A stretch of DNA of 64,000 nucleotides, taken from positions 1-64,000 of the forward strand of contig NZ_ATNM01000191.1 in assembly GCF_000427295.1 (NCBI RefSeq), read 5' to 3'. Numbering within the stretch: position 1 is the first letter of the stretch; every line of letters begins with the position of its first letter. Made by a program: the position numbers and the translations under genes. The DNA is from Cyclobacterium qasimii M12-11B (GTDB lineage: Bacteria > Bacteroidota > Bacteroidia > Cytophagales > Cyclobacteriaceae). The notes below the pieces were generated by a model that was not told the origin of the DNA, made no database searches, and was given only the letters and a program-made list of their open reading frames with translations. Below, in pieces: positions 37,036 through 46,702 of the stretch.

Positions 37036-40000
37036 CCGATTCGACTCTACTTGAACAAGCCCAGAAAATATGCAGAAATCTGCTGGACTTAGACCTTCCT
37101 GAAACCCCTGAGAAGATCAGAAGTGCTATTGAAAAGGTTGTCATGATACTGCCCGGAGCAGCTGCTGCTAGGGAGCATCTTTATGAAAGACTGCTCACAG
37201 TTACAGGAGTATCACAAGAAGCCCCCAGAATTCTCGACAATGACAAACTTCAGCCCTGGGTCATTGACAAATGGGCTGAAAATCCTGAAAACCGCAAATT
37301 CTGGAACCGTTATAAAAACTACCTAACCGATGAAAAGAAGTTTGCTCCTAAAATTATTTCCAGACTGGATGAACTGACCAACAACATTTTGGACAGGTTG
37401 GCAGACCCAGATACTCACGATCAATATGACAAACGGGGATTGGTGGTTGGGCATGTACAATCAGGTAAAACTTCAAATTATATCGGTTTGATAACCAAAG
37501 CAGCAGATGCCGGATACAAACTGATTGTCGTAATGGCAGGTATCCACAATAGTCTGCGTAGCCAAACCCAGTTGCGGATCGATGAAGGCTTTTTAGGTTA
37601 TGATACTGAAACGAGCAGAAGCTTTAAGAGCGGGACTAACCGCATGGGTGTAGGACGTTTCGATCCAGATGTACCTGCTCATTCTTTAACTAGCAGCGCA
37701 CCGAACGGAGATTTCCGTCAAGCTGTTGCCGAAACAATCAATCTAAACCTAAGAGGTACAGATCCAGTCGTTGTTGTGATAAAGAAAACAACGCAGTTTT
37801 GAAGAATCTTATTAAGTGGATCTCCGCAAAAATTGGAGAGGACTTAAACGGAGATGAAAGAATTATTAAGAAAATACCCTTGCTCTTGATTGATGATGAG
37901 GCTGATAATGCTTCCATTAATATCAGTCATGGAGGTGTCTCTGCTATTAATGGTTCCATTCGGGCATTACTGAAACTTTTTCAGAAGAGCGCTTATGTGG
38001 GTTATACTGCAACCCCTTATGCCAACGTGTTTATACCCACACCGGAGGATGACAGCGAAGAACCAAAGGGCTTGAAAGTAAAGGTGGGTAATCAAGAATA
38101 TCCGGTAGGTGAAGATCTTTTTCCACGCAACTTTATCATCAATATTCCTCCACCATCCAATTACATCGGCCCCGAAAAAGTTTTTGGTATTCAGCGGGAA
38201 GATAAAATGTATGAGGAAGCCAGAGAAGAGGAAGCCGATGATGAAAGAGCTTCAGACCCTATTCACCTGTATAAACTGGTTAGAGATTATCAGCCCGGTG
38301 ATTACTTTGACAGTAAGGAAGTAACAGAAAATATCAGGTCAGAAAACAGTCATTTTATACCTGATCGCCATCGTAAAGACGATACTAAACCTAATGATCT
38401 TCCTGATAGCCTTAAAACAGCTATCAAACATTTTATTCTCGCCTGTGCTGCAAGGCGTGTGCGAGGGCAGGTCAACGTGCATAATTCCATGTTGATCCAT
38501 GTCACCCGTTTTGTAGACTGGCAGAACCACATTGCAGGACTGGTTGACGAGGAGCTTTCTAAATACAAGAACAGGATAGAATTTAACCAGCCAGCAATTC
38601 TGGAAGATTTCGCGGATATCTGGCTGAGAGAGTTTGAGCCTAAGACTCAAGAGATAATAAATCACCCTGGGGTCAAAGACCCGGATATTAAACCAGTGCC
38701 ATGGAATGAAGTAAAGCTACACTTGCTTCCGGCAATAATGAAAATTCAACTAAGAGCAGTACATGGCTCAAAACTGTTGGGAGGGTTGGAGCCAGAGAAT
38801 ATTCAGGCGCTAGATTATTACGATTACCAGAAAAAAGGGCTTTCTGTGATTGCAGTTGGAGGCAACAAGCTATCAAGGGGGCTGACGCTGGAAGGGCTGA
38901 CCGTGAGTTACTATCTGCGTTCCTCCAAAATGTATGATACCTTGATGCAGATGGGGAGGTGGTTTGGTTACCGACCAGGTTACCTCGATCTCTGCCGCCT
39001 CTTTACCAGTGGAGAACTCGTTTCCCATTACAAACATATTGCAGCAGCTACCGAAGAGATGCGGGCAGAATTTGATCGTATGTATTTACAGCGCAAAACT
39101 CCAAGAGAATTTGGACTTAAGGTAAGGGCGCATACGGGAGTACTCACGATTACCGCTACCAATAAGTTCCGTTACAAAAAATGATGTCTTTCAGCTTTTC
39201 TGGAGACCTAAAAGAAACCTGGCAGTTCGACCGTCATAGAAAAGACTTATTTCAAAAGAATTATCAGACTACTCAGACCTTTTTAGAAAAACTAGGTAGT
39301 CCTACAGGCGCATCGAACGATAGTTCCCATTTACAAAGCCAGAGGTTTGTTTGGTCTTTGAAAAATAATTCTCAGGAAATTATCAGGTTTCTGCTTGAAT
39401 ATCAGTCCACTCAGAAATCATTTTCCACAAGACTGCTTGCTGATTATATCAAATTGCAGGCAAATGCAAAATATCCAAAATTGACTGATTGGACGGTTGC
39501 GATCATCGAAAACACCAAGTCACGTGATGAGAATCGAGTACAATATTTCAATGAGGAAACAATTGGATTGTCTTTTAGAAGAGACAGCTCAGAGCCGGGT
39601 TCAGGTACCTACGACCTTGTCAAAGCACACATTATCGGAAACTTCCACGAATACATTGATCTCAGTGACGAACAGCTCGAAAAAGCACTAAACGAAACGG
39701 CCGAAGACCGGAAAAAAACTGGAGGCAACCCTGATATCGTTATTCATCCCAACCCACTAAGAATTAGAACCAATCGTCCTGAGACCAACGGATTGTTGCT
39801 TATTTACCTGCTCAATCCCGTTCCGAATGATCGAGACGAGGGATACAGCGATGTTCCTATTGTAGGACTCGCACTGAGTTTTCCACATATCGAACATGAG
39901 ACCAAAGTAATCTATGCGGTAAATGAGGTTTTCCAGAAGGAGTTATTCGATTATCCGGAAGAACTGGACAATGATGAGTTTGCAGATGAAGAAGACGAAA

Positions 40001-40905
40001 GCAAGGCTCCTTCTATGGTACGGAATACCATGACACGGGAGACTTTTGGGGACTTGTTGAAGGAAGAGGCATCGCGGAATACCATGCTAAACGAATCCGA
40101 GTTGAGTGGTGGGGTCGTTCCCAATTACTGGAATAATCCTGTAATCAATCCGGTTGAATTAAGGAACCTGCAAAACCTAATAATACCATCAGAACATGCT
40201 CCTTCGGGTCCAAATATGAAGCCTTATTATGGAGCGGATGAAATTCGGCAGTTTTACCTGAACCCTGAATCAAACAACCGAATTGTCAATCCAGGCACAC
40301 AATTTTTAGACATTAAAGCATCTGTAGTTGGGTTGAAAGAGTCCAAATATGTCATGTTCAGTTACAGTGATGGAGAGGCCGTATTTTCAGACAGTTGCTG
40401 GGTCATCCGCCCGTCTAGCTTAAATGCTAAATACCTTACGGCTGTATATAATTCTACTCTCTTCGGAGCATGGGTACGTGTCTCAGGCAAGCAGAAAAAA
40501 GACACCTATTACATTGAGCGGGAAGTACTGGAAAACTTTCCATTGATATCGCCTGAACTCGAGGACGTACAACTCTTTGAAAACCTATATGACCTGCTAG
40601 TAGCCGCTGCTCGCACAGAAGAGAAACAGGGTACAGGTACCATGAAATCCTATTACTCTAATATTCTGGACGCACTTGTATTCTGTTGCTATTTTGGGAA
40701 AAGCCTGGAAAGCCAAATGGAAATCCTGCGCCATGAACTTCACAAGCTTATTCCAGAGCAGTTACCTGAAGGCGAGACTCTTAACAGATTGGCGGAAGAA
40801 AACTTTGGGAAACTCTACCATAAAAAGCATCCCGTGCGTGAAGTGCTGTTTTACCTGAGCAATCAGAGTAAGGTCAGCAGAATCAAAGCAGTGTTCACCT
40901 CTTAA
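37032..40905 (+). CDS. Z1-domain SF2 helicase-like protein with TRD-like C-terminus, frameshifted twice
   Basis: Three frames form one 1291-aa protein. Part 1 (37032-37802) has Walker A GHVQSGKTSNY (140-150) and ends KKTTQF in a shift at the A4 run 37785-37788; the other frame reads KNNAVLKNLIKW. Part 2 (37799-39184) has the DEAD-like LLIDDEADN, GYTATPYAN, SRGLTLEGL and QMGRWFGYRPGY, the Z1 helicase motifs. The second shift is in the A6 run 39176-39181. Part 3 (39181-40905) starts SFSGDLKETWQF, a normal continuation of Z1 proteins, has GLLLIYLLNP and PIVGLALSFP, and ends in a TaqI_C/specificity-like region (WVIRPSSLNAKYLTAVYNS, EREVLENFPLI). It is likely the ATP-driven motor of the system. 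Confidence 0.85.
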
Positions 40906-40916
40906 CTCTTTCCGGC

Positions 40917-42692
40917 ATGAGAATCTCAGAAATAATACTGAACAATTACCGGGCGTTTTACAATGAGAAAGGCAAGGAAAACACCAAACATAAGATTGAT
41001 TTCGGAGGCAAACAAAATCTGCTCCTCTACGGTGAAAATGGAAGTGGTAAAAGTTCGGTCTTCAAAGGACTAAAAGATCTTTTTCAATCAAGTGTTGATC
41101 CAGACAGTCAAGTGGTTCAGAATGTTTTTTCTAAACAAATCGATTCCGACCATCAGCCTTTTGTTCGAACTACCTTCAAAGGTGAAGGAGACCCTGAAAT
41201 CTTTACATTTTCTAACGATCCACATATTCCATATCCTGATCATGACCTGTTGAAATCTGTAGCTCGGATAAGGAGTTTTATGAGTTACCGAGACTTGATG
41301 CGGATACACTTTATCAATGACCCCAAGGTCAATTTGTTTGACTTTCTTTTTGGCAAAGAAGGTTTGCTCTCAGAAATGCCGAATCCTTCTGCATCACAGG
41401 CAGAGACGAATATCAGGATGTCAGAGTTATGGCAGAACGTACAAACTGCACCAGATGATACCAACCAAACGGATTTCAGAAACGGAGCTAATCAAATTCT
41501 GAGCGATCTTTCTACTTCTCTGAATGCGCTCCTAAAATACTTCGATCAATCCCTGACTGTCAGTTTCGAGCCTCTGAGTAAAGAAAAGGTCGAAGCAAAT
41601 ACCCCTTTCCTTCAATTGAATGTCAGTTATTTCGGAATCAACCTAAACGAGGAACCTGAGAACTATCATTACTTTTTGAATGAAGCAAGGCTCAGTGCTC
41701 TGGCTATCTGCATCTTTCTTGCAGCCCACCTTTCAGTGCCATCTACGGACTACGAATTACTTTTTTTGGACGACATTTTTACCGGGCTGGATACTTCAAA
41801 CCGGATGCCGTTACTTGACATATTCACAGCCACAGAAATTGAAGGAACGGAAGGCGATACCTTTATGAATCACCAGATTATACTTACCACCTATGACCGT
41901 CAATGGTATGAACTAGCGAGGAACCATCTGGGTAACAGCAACTGGTTTTATCAGGAAGTTTATATAGATCATCATTCAGATGGGTTTGATCAACCTGCCT
42001 TAATTCCCGGAGAAGATAATTTTGAGAGAGCGGGATACTATTTCAAAATGAAACAATATCCCGCTTGTGCTAATTATCAGCGAAGAATATGTGAAAATCT
42101 TATCAAGCTATTTCTCCCTAACCATAAGAAGTACGATGCACTTCCAAATGGGGACATCAAACCAGTAGATAAATTGGCCTCGCTCATCGACAGGTTTGAG
42201 AGTTACCTTACTGAACACGATCTGGATTTTACTCCATTCAATAAACTCCGAAACTGTCTGCGAGTGGTGATGAACCCTCTATCTCATGATGATCTGGAAA
42301 GCCCCGCATATCGGAGAGAACTTGAATTGGTTTTTGAGATCATAGGCGAGTTAAAGCAACTTAAAAGAACAACCATTTTGAAAGCTGGAAAAAAGATTCA
42401 TCTCAAAAAAGCACATGGGACTACTGGCATTGTTAGAGAATATGTCTGTGAATTGAAATCGAATATTGTAAAGCTGGAACATGGAACTGTAAGCAAATTA
42501 TCCAGAATAGATATTTTACCTATCTCGCAGCAAGATACTGGCAGAGCTAAAAGAGTAATCAACTTTGAAGGAACTATTGAAGATATTTATAACAAACTCT
42601 GTCATTCACTTGAAATTGACGAGGCGGTCAATTTGCTAGAAGACTTTGAACTCACGGATGGGACTAACTTAAATAATTTCTTGAACGGATAA
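40917..42692 (+). CDS. SMC/RecF-like ABC-type ATPase
   Basis: The 591-aa protein starts RISEIILNNYRAF and has Walker A LYGENGSGKSS (about 37-47), a signature-like segment LNEARLSALAICIFLAAHL (about 247-265) and Walker B LLFLDDIFTGLD (about 278-289), followed by an H-loop-like ILTTYDR. The coiled-coil portion is short, so it is closer to RecF/OLD-type defence ATPases than to true SMC proteins. A C-terminal helical domain contains NCLRVVMNPLSHDDLESP and is of unknown function. It starts 11 bases after the Z1 gene and belongs to the same operon. A DNA-end or damage sensing role is inference. Confidence 0.85.
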   Translation: MRISEIILNNYRAFYNEKGKENTKHKIDFGGKQNLLLYGENGSGKSSVFKGLKDLFQSSVDPDSQVVQNVFSKQIDSDHQPFVRTTFKGEGDPEIFTFSNDPHIPYPDHDLLKSVARIRSFMSYRDLMRIHFINDPKVNLFDFLFGKEGLLSEMPNPSASQAETNIRMSELWQNVQTAPDDTNQTDFRNGANQILSDLSTSLNALLKYFDQSLTVSFEPLSKEKVEANTPFLQLNVSYFGINLNEEPENYHYFLNEARLSALAICIFLAAHLSVPSTDYELLFLDDIFTGLDTSNRMPLLDIFTATEIEGTEGDTFMNHQIILTTYDRQWYELARNHLGNSNWFYQEVYIDHHSDGFDQPALIPGEDNFERAGYYFKMKQYPACANYQRRICENLIKLFLPNHKKYDALPNGDIKPVDKLASLIDRFESYLTEHDLDFTPFNKLRNCLRVVMNPLSHDDLESPAYRRELELVFEIIGELKQLKRTTILKAGKKIHLKKAHGTTGIVREYVCELKSNIVKLEHGTVSKLSRIDILPISQQDTGRAKRVINFEGTIEDIYNKLCHSLEIDEAVNLLEDFELTDGTNLNNFLNG

Positions 42693-42704
42693 ATATCTAC
42701 GAGA

Positions 42705-44738
42705 ATGAACAATCTTGAACTGACTCGTTTCAGAACTGAATTGCTACAAGATGTCACGGATTTTATCCGAACAGAGGAAACAGGCGGTATAAGGGAAGAA
42801 AAATTTACTGAAACAGCCTTAGAATACCTCGAAGAAGCAAGTGAAACAGAGGGTGCTCGCCCTTGTCGTGAAATCAGGGAAAATAGCATAGGCAATCGTA
42901 TTCATAAAATCAATGGCTACGCCCTCAGTGAAGGTTATGAAACTATAGACCTGTTTATAACTGTTTTCAAAGGCACTACGGAGCTTAAGCGCTTGTATGC
43001 AGATGAGCTAAAAAGTGCGGTAAACCTCTCTACTCGTTTTGTGCAGAATATTTTCGGTGGAAAGATGGAAGTTATTGAAGAAACAGCGCCTGTTTTTGAT
43101 TTTGCACAGACTATTAAGAAAATTGCCTCTGAGGTAGTTAGAATAAATATTTATATACTTTCTGACACACTTATTCCGCTTGATCCTCCACTTTCATCAA
43201 GTTATGGTGATATTATTATCAACTATCATCTTAGAGATATTGAATATCTGCATCGCATTTATGTCTCAGGCTCAGGAAGGGAACCTATTGAGATAAAATT
43301 TGAGGAGAGTTTTTCCGAAAGAATTCCATGTTTACCCATGCCAAAGGAAAATGCAGATTATGAGTCCTATTTGGCTGTTGTACCTGCCCGTATTCTCGCA
43401 GATGTATATCGGGATTTTGGGGCAAGACTACTGGAACAGAATGTGCGAACCTTTCTACAGTTCCGTGGAAATATTAATAAGGGAATCCGAGATACCATTC
43501 TGAAAGAGCCACACATGTTTATGGCTTACAACAATGGCATTTCGGCAACTGCTGAATCAGTAGAGTTGACAGATGATAAAAAAAGCATCATATCAATTAA
43601 AGACTTTCAGATTGTTAACGGAGGCCAGACGACAGCCTCAATATTCCAAACCAGGCGAAAATTCAAAGAAGCAGATATTGATAGCGTTTTTGTGCAGCTT
43701 AAATTATCGGTAATTAAGGATAATCAGAGGAAGGCTGAAATCGTATCCCTTATATCGCGTTATGCCAACACACAGAACAAGGTTTCAGAAGCTGATCTTA
43801 CGTCTAACCATCCATTCCACATTGAAGTGCAAAATCTTTCTAGAAAAATATGGGCACCCGCACAGACAGGGGGAAGTCAGACTAGATGGTTTTATGAACG
43901 GGCACGTGGCCAATATAATGATGAGCTGTCTAAAATTGATACTCCAGGACAAAGGAAGAAGTGGCAAGAACGGAATCCTAAGAATCAGAGCTTTGCGAAA
44001 GAAGATTTGGCAAGGTTTTATAATTCTTGGGAAATGCTACCCTGGTGGGTAGTAAAGGGAAGGCAGCGGAATTTTATCGAATTAATGAAAACTGTTGATA
44101 ATCTGGATACAGATCAAGTCTTTTACGAAGATCTAGTCGCCAAAGCTATTATCTTCCGTGCTTCAGAAAAGCTCTATGGAACTGGAAGCAGAGCAATAGG
44201 AGACTTAAGGTATATGGTAGTTCCTTATACCGTGGCCTGGCTCTATCTTTCTACTGAAGGTCAAATCAATCTCCATAAAATATGGAGGGGACAAGGATTG
44301 TCTGAGAGCTTGACTACGATGTTATTTGCAGCACTAAAAAAAGTTGATACTTTTATGCGCAACACTGCTCCTGGAGGACTTATCGGGGAATGGGCTAAAA
44401 AAGAAGACTGTTGGGAAAAGTTAAAAGAAACCGACCTAGATTTTGACCTTGCGGCATTAGAATCTGATTTATATACCAAATCAGAACTGAAAGAAAGATA
44501 TAAAGGAGAAGCTGCAATTGAAGAAGTAGATCGAATAAGCATGTTCACAAAGATTCAAGGAATAACAGCAGAGGGGTGGTTAAAAATCGATCAGAGTGGC
44601 AGGGCTCTTGGGATAATTGATGCTCTTCAGTCAAGTTTCATTTGGAAGATTTCAAGAAAAATCGAGCGGAAACAAGAATTATCCTACAAGGAATTAAAAA
44701 GAGCAGAGGAGATTTTAAATATTTTTGGAAATGTTTAA
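42705..44738 (+). CDS. AIPR (abortive infection phage resistance) family protein
   Basis: The 677-aa protein carries the AIPR hallmark segments FMAYNNGISATAESV (272-286) and FQIVNGGQTTASIFQTRR (301-318), followed by FVQLKLSVI and ISRYANTQNKVSEADL. PF10592 proteins are found in phage-resistance and restriction operons; their biochemical activity is not established. It is the last gene of the operon, starting 12 bases after the ATPase. Length is normal and no frameshift is visible. The island appears to end right after its stop. Confidence 0.92.
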   Translation: MNNLELTRFRTELLQDVTDFIRTEETGGIREEKFTETALEYLEEASETEGARPCREIRENSIGNRIHKINGYALSEGYETIDLFITVFKGTTELKRLYADELKSAVNLSTRFVQNIFGGKMEVIEETAPVFDFAQTIKKIASEVVRINIYILSDTLIPLDPPLSSSYGDIIINYHLRDIEYLHRIYVSGSGREPIEIKFEESFSERIPCLPMPKENADYESYLAVVPARILADVYRDFGARLLEQNVRTFLQFRGNINKGIRDTILKEPHMFMAYNNGISATAESVELTDDKKSIISIKDFQIVNGGQTTASIFQTRRKFKEADIDSVFVQLKLSVIKDNQRKAEIVSLISRYANTQNKVSEADLTSNHPFHIEVQNLSRKIWAPAQTGGSQTRWFYERARGQYNDELSKIDTPGQRKKWQERNPKNQSFAKEDLARFYNSWEMLPWWVVKGRQRNFIELMKTVDNLDTDQVFYEDLVAKAIIFRASEKLYGTGSRAIGDLRYMVVPYTVAWLYLSTEGQINLHKIWRGQGLSESLTTMLFAALKKVDTFMRNTAPGGLIGEWAKKEDCWEKLKETDLDFDLAALESDLYTKSELKERYKGEAAIEEVDRISMFTKIQGITAEGWLKIDQSGRALGIIDALQSSFIWKISRKIERKQELSYKELKRAEEILNIFGNV

Positions 44739-44754
44739 TGAAGTCTATTTAGTT

Positions 44755-45027
44755 TTAACAGAATTGATCAATAAAACACATATCCTCATACACACCATTA
44801 TCTAAATAATCTCCTTTTAGAGGCAATCCTAGTACTTAGACAAGTATTGATTCGGATACCGGATCCAGATCATGTACGGTAGGGTTCCCCAATTAATCGA
44901 TACGAATACTGTCAAGCTTCTCAAAAGTGACGGATTTAAGGCTAATTTCACCACTCTGTTTATCCACCTTTGTTCCGCAGGAATATAAACATAGCATTAA
45001 AAGAAGGAAGGGTCTCAGGTATTTCAT
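44755..45027 (-). pseudogene. Decayed propeller-lipoprotein remnant at island right edge
   Basis: A frame starting at ATG 45027 encodes a lipoprotein signal (MKYLRPFLLLMLCLYSC) and reads SVTFEKLDSIRID before a stop at 44893. Without frame change the sequence continues LGNPTVHDLDPVSES, then another stop, then further coding-like residues to 44755. The pattern matches the N-terminus of DUF4221-like six-bladed propeller lipoproteins, with two in-frame stops and no C-terminal part. The remainder appears to be lost at the boundary with the defence island. Confidence 0.6.
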
Positions 45028-45259
45028 TGCAATTAGGGGTCTTAAAGATTCAAGAAAGCCTGAAATACAAATAATGACAGTCTTTAACTAAGCTATTATT
45101 TTAATAATAATATTTAGAAAATCCCTAGCTTAAATTAAAAAAATCGAATTTTCACACTGCTTAAGCTTAGGGCTTAATAAAAAGGGTGCCGACATTCTCT
45201 ATTTTGAATCTAAATTTTGAGTAGCATACTATAAAAGAATAAACGCTTCCGCCCCGCCA

Positions 45260-46402
45260 TTAAACATCAACAACGATAAAACCCAATTCATCTGAAAAGT
45301 TTTGAAAAACCCATAGTTTTCCATCTTTAGCAAAATACTTGGCAAACTCATTATTCAACTCTGGAATAACCACTTCAGATACCAGGTTAAAATCAGCATC
45401 AAATACAGACAGGAATACATTCACCTCCTGGATTTCGGGTTGAGATGAATGTTGCTCCCTAGTGTCAGAATAAATTCTCATGGCAGATAAACGAAAATAC
45501 CGCTTTTTCACCCTATCCCATACCGGCGGCCCAAACCTTACTTGTTCCAATAAGTGTTGGTAGGCTTCATCGACGTGTCCATTGGATGTAATATTTCCAC
45601 TAAGGCCTTTGGCACGCTTTGGCGTGCTTTTAGGTTGGTAATTGACGGTTTTCACATGCGCCCCTTCAGCATTGAAAAGGTAGATTTCATTTGAAAATTG
45701 ATGGCTAACCATGATAAAATCATTTTCAGACGAAAGGAAAACAATGGGATCCAGAAAAGTGTAGTATTCCGGATCATCTAACTTAATCACAAAATTATGG
45801 TAGGACTTTTCCGCATCTATTTCAAATCGCTCGACGGCATTATCTTTTACCGATAAAATGTCAAGCCAAATTTCACTCTTTCTGTTGTTATAGTTTAACC
45901 CAAATACCTTAAAGTCACTAGCACCGATACCCACTTCATTCCGTGGGATCTCTCCATACTTCATTCCCTTTGAATCAATTGCATTTAACCAGTCCATTTT
46001 GTTTATTAAGTGTCCATTTCTATCGAATACCGCAGACTCACTAAAGGATTTGATGAAAATTAAATCATCTTTTAAAATATTAATATAATTGACATGCTCA
46101 CCAGTTCCATTAGGCCCTTCCGCCTCGAATGGATAATTGTTCACAACTTCAAGCTTATCCAGGTTTACTTCATCAATTGAATGATCAAAGCTGTTAAACA
46201 AAAAAATCGAACTTTCTTCATCATTTAAATCAGATATTAACAGACTTCTATTGATGTCTAAAAGCCGATCCTTGGAATCTATTAGAACTGTATCCACCGA
46301 ATACTTTACATCATAACTCCCCTGATCATTATTTTTGGATTGACAGGAAATCAATACACTTACAATTAATAGAAATGTTATTTGTCTCATAAATTTATCC
46401 AC
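45260..46402 (-). CDS. DUF4221-like 6-bladed beta-propeller lipoprotein
   Basis: The 380-aa product has a lipoprotein signal (FLLIVSVLISC, Cys near residue 20). Repeated blade-like segments occur, such as SIFLFNSFDHSIDEVNLDKL and NDFIMVSHQFSNEIYLFNAEG. This is the typical pattern of DUF4221/6-bladed propeller lipoproteins abundant in Cytophagales. The function is unknown; it is likely anchored in the outer membrane or periplasm. It is next to a decayed relative (44755-45027). No operon partner is obvious. Confidence 0.75.
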   Translation of the reverse strand: MDKFMRQITFLLIVSVLISCQSKNNDQGSYDVKYSVDTVLIDSKDRLLDINRSLLISDLNDEESSIFLFNSFDHSIDEVNLDKLEVVNNYPFEAEGPNGTGEHVNYINILKDDLIFIKSFSESAVFDRNGHLINKMDWLNAIDSKGMKYGEIPRNEVGIGASDFKVFGLNYNNRKSEIWLDILSVKDNAVERFEIDAEKSYHNFVIKLDDPEYYTFLDPIVFLSSENDFIMVSHQFSNEIYLFNAEGAHVKTVNYQPKSTPKRAKGLSGNITSNGHVDEAYQHLLEQVRFGPPVWDRVKKRYFRLSAMRIYSDTREQHSSQPEIQEVNVFLSVFDADFNLVSEVVIPELNNEFAKYFAKDGKLWVFQNFSDELGFIVVDV

Positions 46403-46702
46403 TATATATAATCACTTTAATTAAGGTGAACACCCTGTGTGGAAGCCCATTTCTAAGCGCCGTTATTTGTTTTATTGGTGCTTTTGCCCATTGAAAAAAC
46501 GCGCTATTAATTTGCAATTCCTCCATTAAATTTGTGGGGACACAATAATTACTAAAAATATCTCCTAGATTTAACCTCGTTCTAAGATAGCAGAAAAGGA
46601 ATACCGATGTGTTAGAAAATAAGTCATTTTACCAATATTTAACTTCTTTTAGTAACTACATTAGACTTTATCTTATACCTAAAAAAATGTAAACCCATCC
46701 AA
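46403..46702. other. Divergent intergenic region
   Basis: This AT-rich gap lies between a minus-strand lipoprotein gene and a plus-strand sulfatase gene and must hold both promoters. I do not see a clear regulatory repeat or RNA structure in it. Confidence 0.4.

Noticed and set aside
41900-42692. Possible HEPN RNase motif (R...H) in the C-terminal part of the RecF-like ATPase
   Set aside because: The spacing between Arg and His in RVVMNPLSH is seven residues, longer than the usual HEPN Rx4-6H, so it does not support the call.
31650-44800. Direct repeats or attachment sites at the defence-island ends
   Set aside because: By eye I found no matching repeat near 31650-31800 and 44738-44830, nor a tRNA or integrase.
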